From Azolla caroliniana (taxonomy: Eukaryota; Polypodiophyta), in NCBI GenBank assembly GCA_043228905.1, contig JBHGNT010000003.1, positions 16,926,001-16,990,000 on the forward strand: 64,000 bases of DNA, read 5' to 3'. Positions 11,782 through 23,170 of the stretch are shown here, piece after piece. The position numbers were made by a program, and so were the translations under genes. Position 1 is the first letter of the stretch. Each line of letters opens with the position of its first letter. A model generated the notes under the pieces. That model saw nothing but the letters and a program-made list of their open reading frames with translations. It made no database searches and was not told where the DNA came from.

Positions 11782-12212
11782 TGTCAGGAATAGTACTAAA
11801 ACAGAGATGGAATTAGTACTAAGAAGAGTAGTACTATTAGTACTAAGAGGACGGGACTGCGTAAGATTCCCGAGAGAGAGGAAGTGAGAAGAGGAGAGAG
11901 AGAGAGGGAAATAGGATGATGACAGCAGCTCTTATATTATATGAAAGATAAGTACAAATCGACTAAGAGGCTTAAGACTGGTGTTGAACCAATTTGGTTC
12001 AACATAATGCTTAGTGCCTTCTTTTATAGTGTTCTCAGGAATAATCCTGAAGCTTCTACAATGTTCCAGAGAAATCTGGAATATACATTATTTTCTTATA
12101 ATAAAACATAAATGAAAATAATATTCTATGAATTACAATAGATGGTGAGATGGTTAAGAGCTCGACCCATATACCATAAGGTCATGGGTTCGAGTCTTGG
12201 CATCTCATGACA
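11782..12212 (-). repeat. 3' LTR of the chromovirus
   Basis: 431 bp. On the plus strand it carries a tRNA-like module: A box TGGTGAGATGG (12143-12153, one mismatch to consensus) and perfect B box GGTTCGAGTC (12187-12196). On the element strand it has CTATAAAAG and the TTGAACCAAATTGGTTCAA palindrome. Confidence 0.95.
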
Positions 12213-12228
12213 CTATCTCCCCCTTAAA
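12213..12228 (-). other. Polypurine tract of the chromovirus
   Basis: TTTAAGGGGGAGATAG on the element strand, directly before the 3' LTR start. It serves as primer for plus-strand synthesis. Confidence 0.85.
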
Positions 12229-15200
12229 GACGACGAGTGGAACGAGTCAGCGCTACTTGCGGACTGGGTTTGTCCGGATACTTTCGGTGGAAATCAGCAA
12301 GAAGATCTTGTGCATTGGCAACATTCTCGACGGGTTCCCAAGTACGTTCGCTCGGACTATAACCGAGCCAATCGACCAAGTAATAGAGTTTGTTGCGAAC
12401 AAGTTTGGAATCGAGGATGGCAGCAACTTCATACTCCGGGCCGGCGTCCAACTCCAGTGGGGCCGGCGGTGGTGTCACACGATCGGGAATGGTGTTTGCT
12501 TTATAAGGTTCAAGAAGAGAACAATGGAAAACCGGATGTATCTGAAGCTGCGGAGGGAGATCAAGGCGGAAGGTGACATCATTAATCTTCCCCGTAATAC
12601 GGAAAGGACCGAGTCGTCGATAATCCAACTTGTCGCACGGTCGAGTAGTCTTGATGTGACGACGTAAGAGCCATACTCGATCTCCGATGGCAAAAGAGGA
12701 GGGAATCCGATGACGATCCGCATAAGTCTTCTGTGTGTGTTGAGCATGACGAAGGTGAGTAGAGAGATCCATCTGGATCTTGCGTAGCCTCTCCAAATGA
12801 TCCTCGGCACGAGGGTTGGTAGGTAGCTCCGGAGTGTCGATCACCGACCAGCGAGGATGGAAACCGGTATAAGCGAAAAATGGGGAGACCCGAGTCGAGG
12901 AGTGAATAGCATTATTATACGCAAACTCCGCAAAGTGGAGAATCTCGGCCCAATCGTCCTGTTGATAACTCAGGAAACACCGGAGATATTGCTCCAGCGT
13001 TTGGTTTGTTCGTTCCGCCTGTCCGTCGGTCTGAGGATGGTAGCCGGAGGAGAGGTTGCAGGAGACCTTGAGCATCTTGAAGAGATGCTGCCAAAATTTG
13101 GAGACAAATTGCGGGCCTCGGTCACTGATAATACTGTCTGGGAGGCCATGATGCCGAAAAACCTCACGCATAACAAGAGCGGCGGTTTCCTCGCTAGTGA
13201 TGGCTTTAGTACATGGCACAAAATGTGCCATCTTCGTATATCGATCGACGACGGTTAGGATAGCATCGAACCCTTTCGAGACCGGCAGATCTGTGATAAA
13301 ATCAAGACAAATAGACTGCCATGGCTTACTTGGAATTGGTAAAGGTTCCAACAAGCCATATGGATGGTGTCGTGGCATCTTTGCTCGGCAGCAAGCATCA
13401 CAGGTCCGAACGTAGTCGTCGACAAAACGGCGCATGTGGGGCCACCAAAAAGATCGCTGCACTAGCTCCAACGTCTTAGTACTACCGAAATGTCCCGCCG
13501 TATGGGTGTCGTGACAATGTTGGACAATTTGAAGGCGACAGGAGCAATCGGGGACATATACGCGCTTTTTAAAGAATAACAAACCATCATGATATTCGAA
13601 TTGTCGGTAGTCAATACCTGGTTGTTGAGACTGAGAACAGGATGCCCGAGAAGTATCAATGTGCGCCAGGATGTCTTGAGCAAAACTATCCGTCTTCAAG
13701 GTTGCACGTATGTCATCGGTAATCCGTGAATCCATCGGGGTGTGAAAAATCCGCGTCGTGTGCAATCGTGTTGGTCCCAAGATTACTTGCTTTTGATTAT
13801 CAAATGTTGCTTCACCAGGATGAGGTGCAAGATATGAACGTCGTGATAGTGCATCTGCTTTTCCTTGCTGCTTCCCCAGTCGATATGTGATTTTGAAGTC
13901 GAAACGCGTGAGGAATTGCGCCCACCGAGCTTGCCGTCGATTTAGTACGCGAGCGTTCTGAAAATAAGCAAGATTTTTATGATCGCTGAAGACAATGACC
14001 TGATGTGGAGAGCCCTCTAAGAAATGCCGCCATTGTACAAATGAATCCACGATGGCTAATAACTCCTTGTCATGTATTTCGTAGTTGATTTCTGCGACAT
14101 CGAATTTGCGCGAATGGAAAGCCACCGGATGCAACTCTTCTTTATCACCTTGTTGAGAAAGGATGCTACCGAGGGCGAAATCTGATGCGTCGGCCTCCAT
14201 GATGAACGGTTTGCTTGTATCCACATGAGCTAGAATCGGTGCTGATGTAAAGGCTTTCTTAAGATGCCGAAAAGCCATATCTGCTTCAATGGACCAAAGA
14301 AATGCTTGGCCCTTCTTCGTAAGTTGTGTGAGAGGTAAAATAATCTTCGAGTAATCCTGTATAAACTTACGGTAGAAGTTAGCAAAACCTAGAAAACATT
14401 GTACATCTCGTACCGACCGTGGAATTTGCCACTCTAGTACAGTTTGGATCTTAGCTGGATCCATGGCGATGCCCTTTGAGGAGATGACGTAGCCTAGAAA
14501 TTCCACTTGCTTGCAGTCAAAGCTACATTTTTCTAGCTTGGCATAAAGACCATTCTCGCGGAGTCGCTTTAGTACTAATAGTACATGAGAGTCGTGCTCT
14601 TCCTGGGTCTTCGAATAAATCAACAGATCATCCAGATAAATGATCAAACAGATATCCAAGAGGTCTCTGAATATATCATTTGCCATGTGTTGGAAGACTG
14701 CGGGTGCATTGGTTAGGCCAAACGGCATAACAGTATACTCAAAATGCCCATACCGCGTGCGAAAAGCGGTCTTCCACTCATCTCCCGGTCGGATCCGCAC
14801 GAGATTATACGCTCCGCGTAGGTCGATTTTAGTAAAAAACTTGGCACCATTAACTCGCTCTAAAAGACTTGATATAAGAGGAAGTGCATACCTATTCCGG
14901 ATGGTGACTTTATTTAATCCGCGGTAATCAACGACAAGACGAAGTGAGCCATCTTTCTTCTTGACAAAGAAGATGGGTGCACCGGCCGGAGATTTCGAAT
15001 GACGGATGAACCCGCTTGCCAAGTTCTCCTCTATGTAGGCTCGAAGGACTTCTAACTCGGTGGGTGACAGGTTGTAAATTGGTCCCCATGGTGGCTCGGT
15101 TCCTGGTTGTAAATCGATGGGACAGTCATAGGGACGGTGATGAGGAAGGGTACCGGCTTTTACCTTGTCAAATACATCGGCATAAGGATGATATTTTGCC

Positions 15201-15811
15201 GGAAGTTGTACTGAGGAGTCCTTCTTAATAGTGCTGGAAGGATGTACTGATATGGAAAATAGGAACATTGCCTCCTTGGGTCCTTCTTCGCGTAGTTGAT
15301 GGAGTGAAATGGTCGAAACTCGGCGAGTTGATTCTTGGGGTGGTCGATATCGGACTTCTCTTGTTCTCCAATCTATGGCTGGATTATGTAACTCAAGCCA
15401 AGGTAATCCTAGGACAATGGGATGCTCTGGACTACTAATTATATTAAATGATATTATACACACAAAACTACCTAGGACAACTTGAATGGGTTCTGATTCT
15501 TCTACAATATTCCCGGAAGCAATGGGACGACCATCAATGACCACTACAGATGCGGGACAAGGAAGTTTTCTTAAGGATATCTGAGAAGCTTGGGCAAAAT
15601 TTCGATCCATGAAACAGGAATTAGCTCCGGAATCTAAAAGTGCTAGGACGGGTACTGGGGGAGTACTTTTAGTACTAACAATGACTTGGGCTAGGAACAC
15701 ATTGCTAACTTGCTTGGAAGGAATGGAACCACTAATGGGCTGTACAGATCTAGGGCTGCTGTCCAACCAAATGGCTCCTATTTTGGCTGGACTCAATCGT
15801 TTAACTCTTCA
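12224..15811 (-). CDS. pol: Chromovirus Pol (protease, RT, RNase H, integrase, chromodomain)
   Basis: Open frame of about 1190 residues with no stop. Numbering from the first Leu codon (TTG, 15796): protease LLDSGANSCFMD around D55; RT with VVDYRGLNKVTIRNRYALP and active site YLDD at 387-390; RNase H from about 532 (EADASDFALGSIL); integrase zinc-binding H762, H769, C799, C802; catalytic D832, D892, E928; a GPF module (YRRLGPFRITG); and a C-terminal chromodomain at about 1118-1175 (YLVDWLGY, RTWEPVENV). There is no ATG near the start. The frame opens at 15811, overlaps gag by about 19 bases and is -1 relative to gag, so it is probably made as Gag-Pol by frameshifting. The chromodomain usually directs integration to heterochromatin. 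The frame ends at the purine tract. Confidence 0.95.
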
Positions 15812-16950
15812 TCTAATTGACTAAGGATTTCAAATTTATTTGAGATACTTGGGCTATTAGTACTATGAATACTATCTGACACTCTATTAGTACTATTACT
15901 ACTATCAGACACTCCGAAGGGAAGAATTGACTCAGGTTTAGTACAGGCGACAATTTGATTTACCTGTCTTCTTGGCCTATGGGGACAATTGATGGCGATA
16001 TGTCCTGGTCCACCGCAATAAAGGCATAATCGATTGGCACGTCGTCGTTGCTTTTCTTCTTCCGATAACGGGCCGCGTCGACGCATGGTATCGATCTCCA
16101 TCGGTGTCGAAGTATTTGCTTGAGGTATGTCTCGTGCAAACGGTTTAGCCGCGACTGCGGCGTAAGTGGGCTCTGGCCTAGAGCGTGGTATCTGTAATTG
16201 ACGTTCTGAACGCCGTTCAAAAAGGCGGTTATCACATCGAACTGCTCGACTGATTGCCTCCGTAAGAGACTTTGGTTCTTCGGGGAAAGTTAGAAGTAGA
16301 TCTTTGACATCGTTTCGCAAGCCATAGCGAAACTGCTCCATTAGTGCTTGATCATCCCAGGGTATATCTGAAGCAAGTAGGCGGAAATCCGCCGCGTAGG
16401 CAGAGGCTGGACGATCGCCTTGACGCAATCGCCGGATCTTGTTGATCGCCGTCCTGATGCTGTCGGTGTCTCCAAAGCAGGCTTTAAACTCACCAATAAA
16501 ATCTTCAAAGTTATTAAGCAAGGGCGATTGTTTTTCTAGAAGCGGAGCGAACCATGCCAAGGCTGAGCCGCTAAGTAGTGTGCCTATTAGGCCGACTCGA
16601 GATGCATCAGTGGGATATCGGGAAGGATGCATCTGGATGACTAAGCGTACCTGATTAAGGAATCCCCGAAATTGCGAACGCGTTCCATCAAATTTCACAG
16701 GAAGTCCAATCTTGGGCTCTTTATGAAATCCTTGGGGACTGGATCCTTGTTGTTGCAACGCTGCTTCGAGTTGTTGTACCCGTAACGCTAACTCCCCATG
16801 TTGTTGTTGCGTTTGTTGTTTTTCTAGAGCGATTTGTTGCAGATCCCCTATCAGCCATTGGTTTTCTTGTTCCAAGGCAACAAACTTTTCTTTTAGGCAC
16901 TGTAGCTCGGAGAAAACGGATTGGTATTCTTGGGCGCTAACAGTAGCCAT
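15793..16950 (-). CDS. gag: Chromovirus Gag
   Basis: 385-residue structural protein that forms the particle around the element RNA. It starts at ATG 16950-16948 and stops with TGA at 15795-15793. Residues ~16-68 are a heptad-like Gln/Leu-rich coiled coil. Residues ~80-245 form the capsid-like region (FDGTRSQFRGFLNQV, GTLLSGSALAWFAPLLE), close in style to the Gag of sushi-type elements and the mammalian PEG10 group. A complete zinc knuckle, CLYCGGPGHIAINC (ligands C309, C312, H317, C322), follows a basic stretch. The 60-residue tail after the knuckle is Ser/Asn rich. No stop or frameshift. Pol overlaps its last bases in the -1 frame. Confidence 0.93.
   Translation of the reverse strand: MATVSAQEYQSVFSELQCLKEKFVALEQENQWLIGDLQQIALEKQQTQQQHGELALRVQQLEAALQQQGSSPQGFHKEPKIGLPVKFDGTRSQFRGFLNQVRLVIQMHPSRYPTDASRVGLIGTLLSGSALAWFAPLLEKQSPLLNNFEDFIGEFKACFGDTDSIRTAINKIRRLRQGDRPASAYAADFRLLASDIPWDDQALMEQFRYGLRNDVKDLLLTFPEEPKSLTEAISRAVRCDNRLFERRSERQLQIPRSRPEPTYAAVAAKPFARDIPQANTSTPMEIDTMRRRGPLSEEEKQRRRANRLCLYCGGPGHIAINCPHRPRRQVNQIVACTKPESILPFGVSDSSNSTNRVSDSIHSTNSPSISNKFEILSQLDEELND
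15799..15805 (-). promoter_or_regulatory. Candidate -1 frameshift heptamer G TTA AAC
   Basis: In the gag frame the codons before the stop are GAG TTA AAC GAT TGA. GTTAAAC is a heptamer known to shift in arteriviruses and is close to the X XXY YYZ rule. A -1 slip here enters the pol frame directly, three codons before the gag stop. RNA structure downstream was not computed. Confidence 0.55.
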
Positions 16951-17002
16951 AGTATAGGGGAAAGGGTAGGAGGATGAGGGAGAGTGACAAGTAGGCTAGA
17001 GG

Positions 17003-17019
17003 AAAAAATTGGTTCAAAC
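17003..17019 (-). promoter_or_regulatory. Putative self-priming primer-binding site
   Basis: The bases following the 5' LTR on the element strand read GTTTGAACCAATTTTTT. There is no TGG start and no match to the initiator-Met or other tRNA 3' ends. Twelve of these bases (TTGAACCAATTT) are the exact complement of AAATTGGTTCAA at the predicted 5' end of the transcript. Tf1 and sushi-type elements prime from such a self-complementary site. Confidence 0.6.
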
Positions 17020-17450
17020 TGTCAGGAATAGTACTAAAACAGAGATGGAATTAGTACTAAGAAGAGTAGTACTATTAGTACTAAGAGGACGGGACTGCGT
17101 AAGATTCCCGAGAGAGAGGAAGTGAGAAGAGGAGAGAGAGAGAGGGAAATAGGATGATGACAGCAGCTCTTATATTATATGAAAGATAAGTACAAATCGA
17201 CTAAGAGGCTTAAGACTGGTGTTGAACCAATTTGGTTCAACATAATGCTTAGTGCCTTCTTTTATAGTGTTCTCAGGAATAATCCTGAAGCTTCTAGAAT
17301 GTTCCAGAGAAATCTGGAATATACATTATTTTCTTATAATAAAACATAAATGAAAATAATATTCTATGAATTACAATAGATGGTGAGATGGTTAAGAGCT
17401 CGACCCATATACCATAAGGTCATGGGTTCGAGTCTTGCCATCTCATGACA
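17020..17450 (-). repeat. 5' LTR of the chromovirus
   Basis: 431 bp, two substitutions from the 3' LTR. TATAAAA lies at 17266-17260 (minus), so transcription should start about 30 nt on, near 17236. The next bases, AAATTGGTTCAA (17233-17222), can pair with the sequence just after the LTR end. A tRNA-like A/B box pair lies at 17381-17391 and 17425-17434 on the plus strand. Confidence 0.95.
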
Positions 17451-17552
17451 ATCTGGCTTCTTCGAAGTGAATCGGTTGTCTTCGATTCGTTCCCGCTCTT
17501 GTCCGAGTTGGTCTTCTCCAACTCGTCTTTCGGTTTTAGGCCCTTCACCACA

Positions 17553-20500
17553 TCAAACCATGTCCGGGCTTGGCCTTCTCCCTTTGGTTGGCTCTGTCCT
17601 TCTTAACTTTGCCGCTGCTGCTGCTCGTTCTGACTTGTCTGGATGTGCCGACTTTCTTCGTCGACTCAACTTCCTTTTTCCTCTTGTCTCCCCCTTTGTT
17701 GGTTCTTCCCTTTCCGATTCCTTGTCCGGTGCTGTCAGCAGTTTCTTTGCTTTTGCCCATTCTCCCCTCAAGTGCGGCACGTCGAGATGCTGAACACCAA
17801 GCATTTCGGTGAAGTGCTGCAACTTGTCCGATTCGAGTGGTTTGGTGAAGATGTCGACAACCTGCCGATCCGTCTGAACATACCGAAGTTCAACTTTACC
17901 ACTCAGGACCCGCTCACGCACGAAGTGATAATGCACTTCTACCAACTTTGTTCGAGCATGAAATACGAGGTTCTTGGCGAGGTGTATGTTGCTTATGTTG
18001 TCGCAGTAGATTAGGATCGGGGTCGACACCTCGATCCGGAGATCTTGCAGCAGTCGCCGAAGCCAGATGGCTTCACATGTGGCATTCGTAGCACCCTGGT
18101 ATTCAGCATCAATGCTTGACAAAGCCACGGTTGGCTGTTTTTTGCTGCTCCACGCAACAACTGCACCACCAAGGGAAAACATGTACTCAAAGGTCGATCG
18201 GCGATCCGATGCATCACCAGCCCAGTCCGCATCTGTGTATCCGACTAGCTCTTCAATTATACCATGCCAGTGTCATGAAGATTTTCGGCAATGGTGTGAA
18301 AATCACTTAAGACGTACGAAATCAAGTGTCAATCATATAAAACAATAATAGTGAATATACTAATTCTAAGTAAGTTCAATATCTTAGTACAAAAGACGAA
18401 GATCTTGAAGATATGCACTTTACTACATAAGAAACAGACATCTAAGTGTCAACTTATGTGGGTAAGAAGTTGCGAAAGAAAAAGAGAAAATTGTGAGATA
18501 TCCGACATAGATAGGACGAATAAGGCTCTCACCATATATAAGGTAGAGCAAAAATTATTATCTTTGTGTCTATGTGTGGAGCATAGAGAGTTCAAGGTAA
18601 CTTGAACTGAGAGTGGCGGTGGCCTAGCCACTCGTAAAGGTTTTGGCCAACCAAAACAAAACCGGACGGTAATCGGCGATCGGTGATCCGGCGGTATCGG
18701 CATCCAATGGGCCGGCAAGACGGTGGCAGAGCCGGCGGCGAGGCGACGACAACAACCGATGGAAACCGGCAACATCCAGCATCCGGCGGCATTCGATGAC
18801 CAAATTAATAAATAAATAAATATATATACAAGGAGGGCAAGTAAGGATTCAAACCTTGCACCTCCTAGTTAAGAGTCAATAGGCTTACCACTAAGCCATG
18901 ACATTTAGTTGCATTTATATTTCTATCGTTGTACTTTTACATGTAAATTCTCATACATGAGAGCTAAAATAAGTGACATGGTTATCATGCACCACATGTA
19001 ATACATGAGCGCCAAATGGCACACATGCATGTCTTGTACCCTCACATGCATCATATGCATGAGAGCATCTATAAAAGAAGGGATGAAAAAGAAAAAGGGT
19101 TAGGCTTTTTTTGGTTATGAAATTAAGAAGAAGAAAATTCGTAATCGAATTGATCATGTAACTTGTTTCTTAAAATCTAAAATCAAGAGTTCAATCTTAA
19201 GCTCTCTCAATCTAAAGTCAAGCGTTCTATTCTATCTCAAGCTCTCTCTCTCTTTTAATCTAGCTTAAATACTTTCTTGCTAATGCTTGCGCCAACTTCA
19301 AGTCCTTCCGGTCCAGAACCCCGGCGGTTCCGCCTCACGATCCACACGTAGTGACGGATCTTCACAACACCGGTATAACAGTCCCAGGTCCTTCATGCCG
19401 CTCACATACCGCAATATTCGATGCACGCACTGAAGGTGCTCCTCGGTTGGCTTCTGCATGAATTGGTTGATCACACCGACAAGATAACTGATGTCGGGTC
19501 GGGTGATTGTCAAGTATAATAGGCTTCTGACTATTTGTCGGAACCGTTTCTCATCGCAGGCCAGTCCAGAGTTGGGACAGAGCTTCTGGTTCCGATCCAG
19601 GGGTGTGGAGATCGGTCGGCATTTCGTCATGCCGAACTTGTACAACATATTCAACACATAGTGTCTTTGTGAGAGCAATATGCCATCAGGGGTTCGGATC
19701 ACCTCGATCCCAAGAAAATAATGAAGGTCCCCCAGGTCCCTCATCTCAAATGCGTCCGACAGTTGGGCCTTGACACGGCCGATTTCATTGAGTCTGGGTC
19801 CGGTGATGACTAAATCATCTACATAACGTAAGATTCAAACCGAACCGTTCAGACCTTGCCGAATGAACAACGATGAGTTGGATTTAGAGGTCACAAACCC
19901 CATCTTACGCAACTGGTGCTTGATCTTCGCCACTAACAGGCTTGTTTCAGACCGTAAAGCAACTTCTTAAGCCGACACACCACCGACATGTTCATCTTCG
20001 ACTGAAAACCAGGAGGTTGGATCATATAGACCCGTTCTTCAAGGGCACCTTGAAGAAACGCATTCTTCACGTCCATCTGGTGAAGATGCCACCCCCTTGC
20101 CACAACAACCGCCAGTACCACACAAACCGTCCTCATCTTCGCTACCGGAGCAAAGGTCTCATTGTAGTCGATTCCGTGGGTCTGTGCGTATCCCTTCGCC
20201 ATTAACCGGGCCTTGTACCGGTTAACCGAACCGTCGACATTGTACTTTACCTTGTACACCCGTTTGCAACCGATCGGTTTACAGTGTCGAGGAGGGTCAA
20301 CAAGGTCCCATGTGTCGTTGGCATCGAGTGCCCACATTTCTTCTTCCATAGCAGCACGCCAATTTGCGTCCTTTGCCGCTTTTGTGTAGCTCTCCGACTC
20401 ACGCATTTCCGCCACTTTGGTCATGTACGCATAGTGATGTGCCATGTACTCATTGTATCCGTATCGCATAACAGGGTTCTTCTGGCGGGAAGACTGGCGT

Positions 20501-23151
20501 AACTTGTCATCACCCGGTTTGGGGCCCTTCTTGGCCAGTTCCAACTCAACGTTGCCGGTTTCGTATTCTGACATTTTCTGCTTCCCTTTCTCTTTGTGTG
20601 TGAACTGTCTCCTCAGTTCCTTGCGCGGGGAGAGCATGGCAGAGTCTCCACTACTCATCGGTTCCTCATCCGACTGGTCACTTTGACCTAGTCGCTCGTT
20701 CAATCCGCTCAACTAAAACAATTCCGGACTCTCTTCTAGATTCTCAACCTCGTCATCTTCTATCTGGACTGGTTCAGGCTCACTAGCCTCATCCTCCGGG
20801 ATTGGGTCGGAGTCGGCAGACAATCAATGCCGTCTCCTCGAACTCTACATCTCGGTTTACTCGGACCTGGTTCGTCTGGGGGTTATAACGTTTATACCCC
20901 TTTTGTCTCATGCGAGTAACTGACTAGGATGCACTTCTCCGACTTCGGATCTAGCTTATTCCGCTTCTCATCCGGTACATGCACATATGCTATGCTACCG
21001 AATATCCGAAGGTGCCTCAAATTCGGCTTCTGCCTGAAATACAACTCATGTGCTGACACCTTGTCTCCAATCTAGTTTTGGATGTAGATGGCCATCCAAA
21101 CCGCCTCAGCCTAGTAGAATTGGGGCATGCTCTTCTCCTCCAACATTGCCATTGCCGCGTCGACAATCGACCAGTTCTTTCTCTCAGCCACACCGTTTTG
21201 TTCTAGTGTGTATCGGCAGTTGAATTCTCTCTGAATTCCGTTCTGCTGTAGATAATTGTTGAATTGGTCGGAAAAGTATTCTTTTCTGCCATCTGACTGC
21301 AGGCACTTGATCTTCCTCTCTGTTTCCCTTTCAACTAAACTTTGAAGGTTCCGGAAATAGTCGAAGACTTCGCTTTTCTTCTCGATGAGGTAGATCCACG
21401 TGTGTCGGCTGTAGCCATCAATGAAGGAGACGAAATACCGACTCCCGCCAAGACTAACGTTTTGTGCCAGTCCCCATACATCTGAATGGATTAAATCGAG
21501 CTTGTTATGGCTCTGGTTTCGTCCGGTGTTGGTTCCCGAGTTGGTAGGCTTCACAAACTTGGGCCTTCCGGCCACTGAATTTCGGCAAACCGAACACAAC
21601 TTGTTTCAATTCCAGGTCCTGGAGCCTTTGGTAATTGACGTGGCCAATCCACTTGTGCTAGAGATCGATGTCTGATTCAATCTTCTGTCCTTTGGCAAAC
21701 ATAGCGGTGCCAACGTCATTAGTGTTGAGAATGAACATCCTCCCTTCTCTACACCCTTACGCAATTATCCTGCCTTCTTCCTCAATGAAGCACTCGAGGT
21801 GCGTAAACCGCACCTGCATTCCCTAGTCGACGATCTGTCTGATCGATAACAGGTTCTTTGTGATAGTCGGAACGTGTAATACGTTCATCAACTTTCCCTT
21901 TTGTCCGACATGGCTTAAAGGGACTTCTCCGACATGCACAATCGGATGAGGGGTGTCGTCTCTGGTTTTGACAATCCCCGGTTGTTCCGGCTTCTCCAAA
22001 AAAGAGAACCACTGCTCATGGCTTGTCATGTGGTTGGACACTCATGAATCAACGTACCATACTTCCTCCGATTTTAAAGTAGTCTTCTTCATTGAGTTAG
22101 CCTTGTGCTTCATCATGAAGGTCGGCCCTTTACCGGTCTTCCTGGTTCTGGATCCTTCTGATCCTTCCGCGTAGTGCAAGCTTTGTCGGTTTGCCCGACC
22201 GGCTTTGCCGGATCCAGATTTGTCCAAATCGGCGTGCTTCTTCCAGCACTCGTTTTCCCTATGGCCTTTCTTGCCATAGTACCAGCATTATGTGTCCGCC
22301 TTTCCTTACCGGTTCCCAGCGCCGCTTTGACTCCCCCTGCTTGTGGAGGGTTCGGAAGTACTGTCGGCACTGTCTCTGTGCCTTCAGTCCAACTCTTGTT
22401 GGCTGCCTCCATTGCGTGCCGACCCACCTCGTCCTCCACATCCACAGGGCCGATCCGACTCCGTGTACAACATCCGGTTATTCAATTGAGTGGTCCTTGA
22501 ACCGCTCGCGTGGTTTTCTTCAACCATCAACATTGATTGTAAGTAGAAGAAGGATAGTGGCTTCTCCCGGGTGCAGATCGCCATTCGGATTGGCCTATAC
22601 CGTTGTGCTAGACCACCGAGGCAGGTTTGGACCATCTCTTCTTCGTCCACCATCACGTTGATGGACCCGAGCGCGTCACAAATCTCCTTTATTTTGGTGG
22701 TGTAATCTGTAACCGACATGTCTCTTTGCGAGATGTTGTTCAACTCTTGTCGGAGATGCAACTTACGGGCTGTGGTACTCGCGGCGAAAATATTCCTCAG
22801 ATTTCCCCAGGCCTCCTTCAACGTTTTTGCATCCTTTATGTAGCCGAGCATCTGGTCGTGCACACAAGACGCAAGGCAGTACAATACTTGGCTCACTCCT
22901 TGCTCCCATACTGGGAAGTCCTCAGGTGCTGGCTCCAGCACTACCTCGTTCGTTCATTCCACGAAGCTCGAATATCCATGCCCTAGTAGGTACTGGTGCA
23001 TCTTGGATGAACAGGACGCGTAGTTGCTCCGGTCGAGCTTCTCTGTTGGAAGTGAACTCGCCATTCCTCTATCCATATCTTCTCTCTGTCTATTGTTACC
23101 AGGTTCTAAGGTTCGTCTACGAAAGCGAGTGTCGGCTACAAAGGTTCTCAA
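17553..23151 (-). pseudogene. Copia gag-pol of the decayed element (interrupted)
   Basis: Reading leftwards: Gag start (23151, EKLDRSNYASCSSKMHQYLL) and UBN2 domain (22941-22384); a damaged zinc knuckle region (22300-22250); protease-like segment YVDS*VSNHMTSHEQW (22050); integrase (21599-21111: LIHSDVWG, LEQNGVAERKN); RT (20712-19933: WHLHQMDVKNAFLQGALEE, then RYVDDLVITG near 19830); connection to RNase H (19744-19347) and, beyond the 18271-19346 insertion, RNase H (18262-17553: ELVGYTDADWAGD, LSSIDAEYQGA). Stops and frameshifts occur in every domain. The gag style and WHLHQMDV motif place it in another lineage from the TNT1-like copies. Confidence 0.85.
18271..19346 (+). mobile_element. LTR-like insertion within copia RNase H
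   Basis: 1,076 bp with TG...CA ends (TGTCATGAAG ... CGATCCACA). Removing it leaves the copia frame continuous across the junction. The inside has no protein-coding potential: AT-rich left part, a GC-rich 18610-18795 stretch, a TATA box CTATAAAAG near 19070 (plus strand), and a CT-rich leader. A tRNA-like module lies on the minus strand at 18898-18845 (A box TGGCTTAGTGG perfect; B box GGTTTGAATCC, one mismatch). The flanking 5-mers (GCCAG, CGTAG) do not match, so the borders are approximate. Confidence 0.55.
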
Positions 23152-23158
23152 CCCTCGC

Positions 23159-23170
23159 GCTCTGATAACG
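23159..23170 (-). other. Primer-binding site of the decayed copia
   Basis: CGTTATCAGAGC on the minus strand follows the 5' LTR end. It differs at two positions from TGGTATCAGAGC, which is complementary to the initiator Met tRNA. Confidence 0.7.

Larger units (their letters stand above)
11782..17450 (-). mobile_element. Young chromodomain Ty3/gypsy element (chromovirus)
   Basis: 5,669 bp with 431 bp LTRs at 11782-12212 (3') and 17020-17450 (5'). They are identical except at two positions, which makes this the youngest insertion in the window. LTR ends are TGTCATGA...CTGACA. A perfect 5 bp target duplication ATCTG flanks it (11777-11781 and 17451-17455). Internal order on the minus strand: 5' LTR, leader with an unusual primer site, gag, pol in the -1 frame, purine tract TTTAAGGGGGAGATAG (12228-12213), 3' LTR. 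Both reading frames are open. It is inserted in the same orientation as the surrounding copia element. Confidence 0.95.

Noticed and set aside
12143-12203. A true tRNA gene in the chromovirus LTR
   Set aside because: A/B boxes are present and the ends can pair, but no regular anticodon stem-loop is seen, and the copy is part of every LTR of the family.
12197-12667. 156-codon plus-strand frame
   Set aside because: It is the antisense shadow of the chromovirus pol gene.
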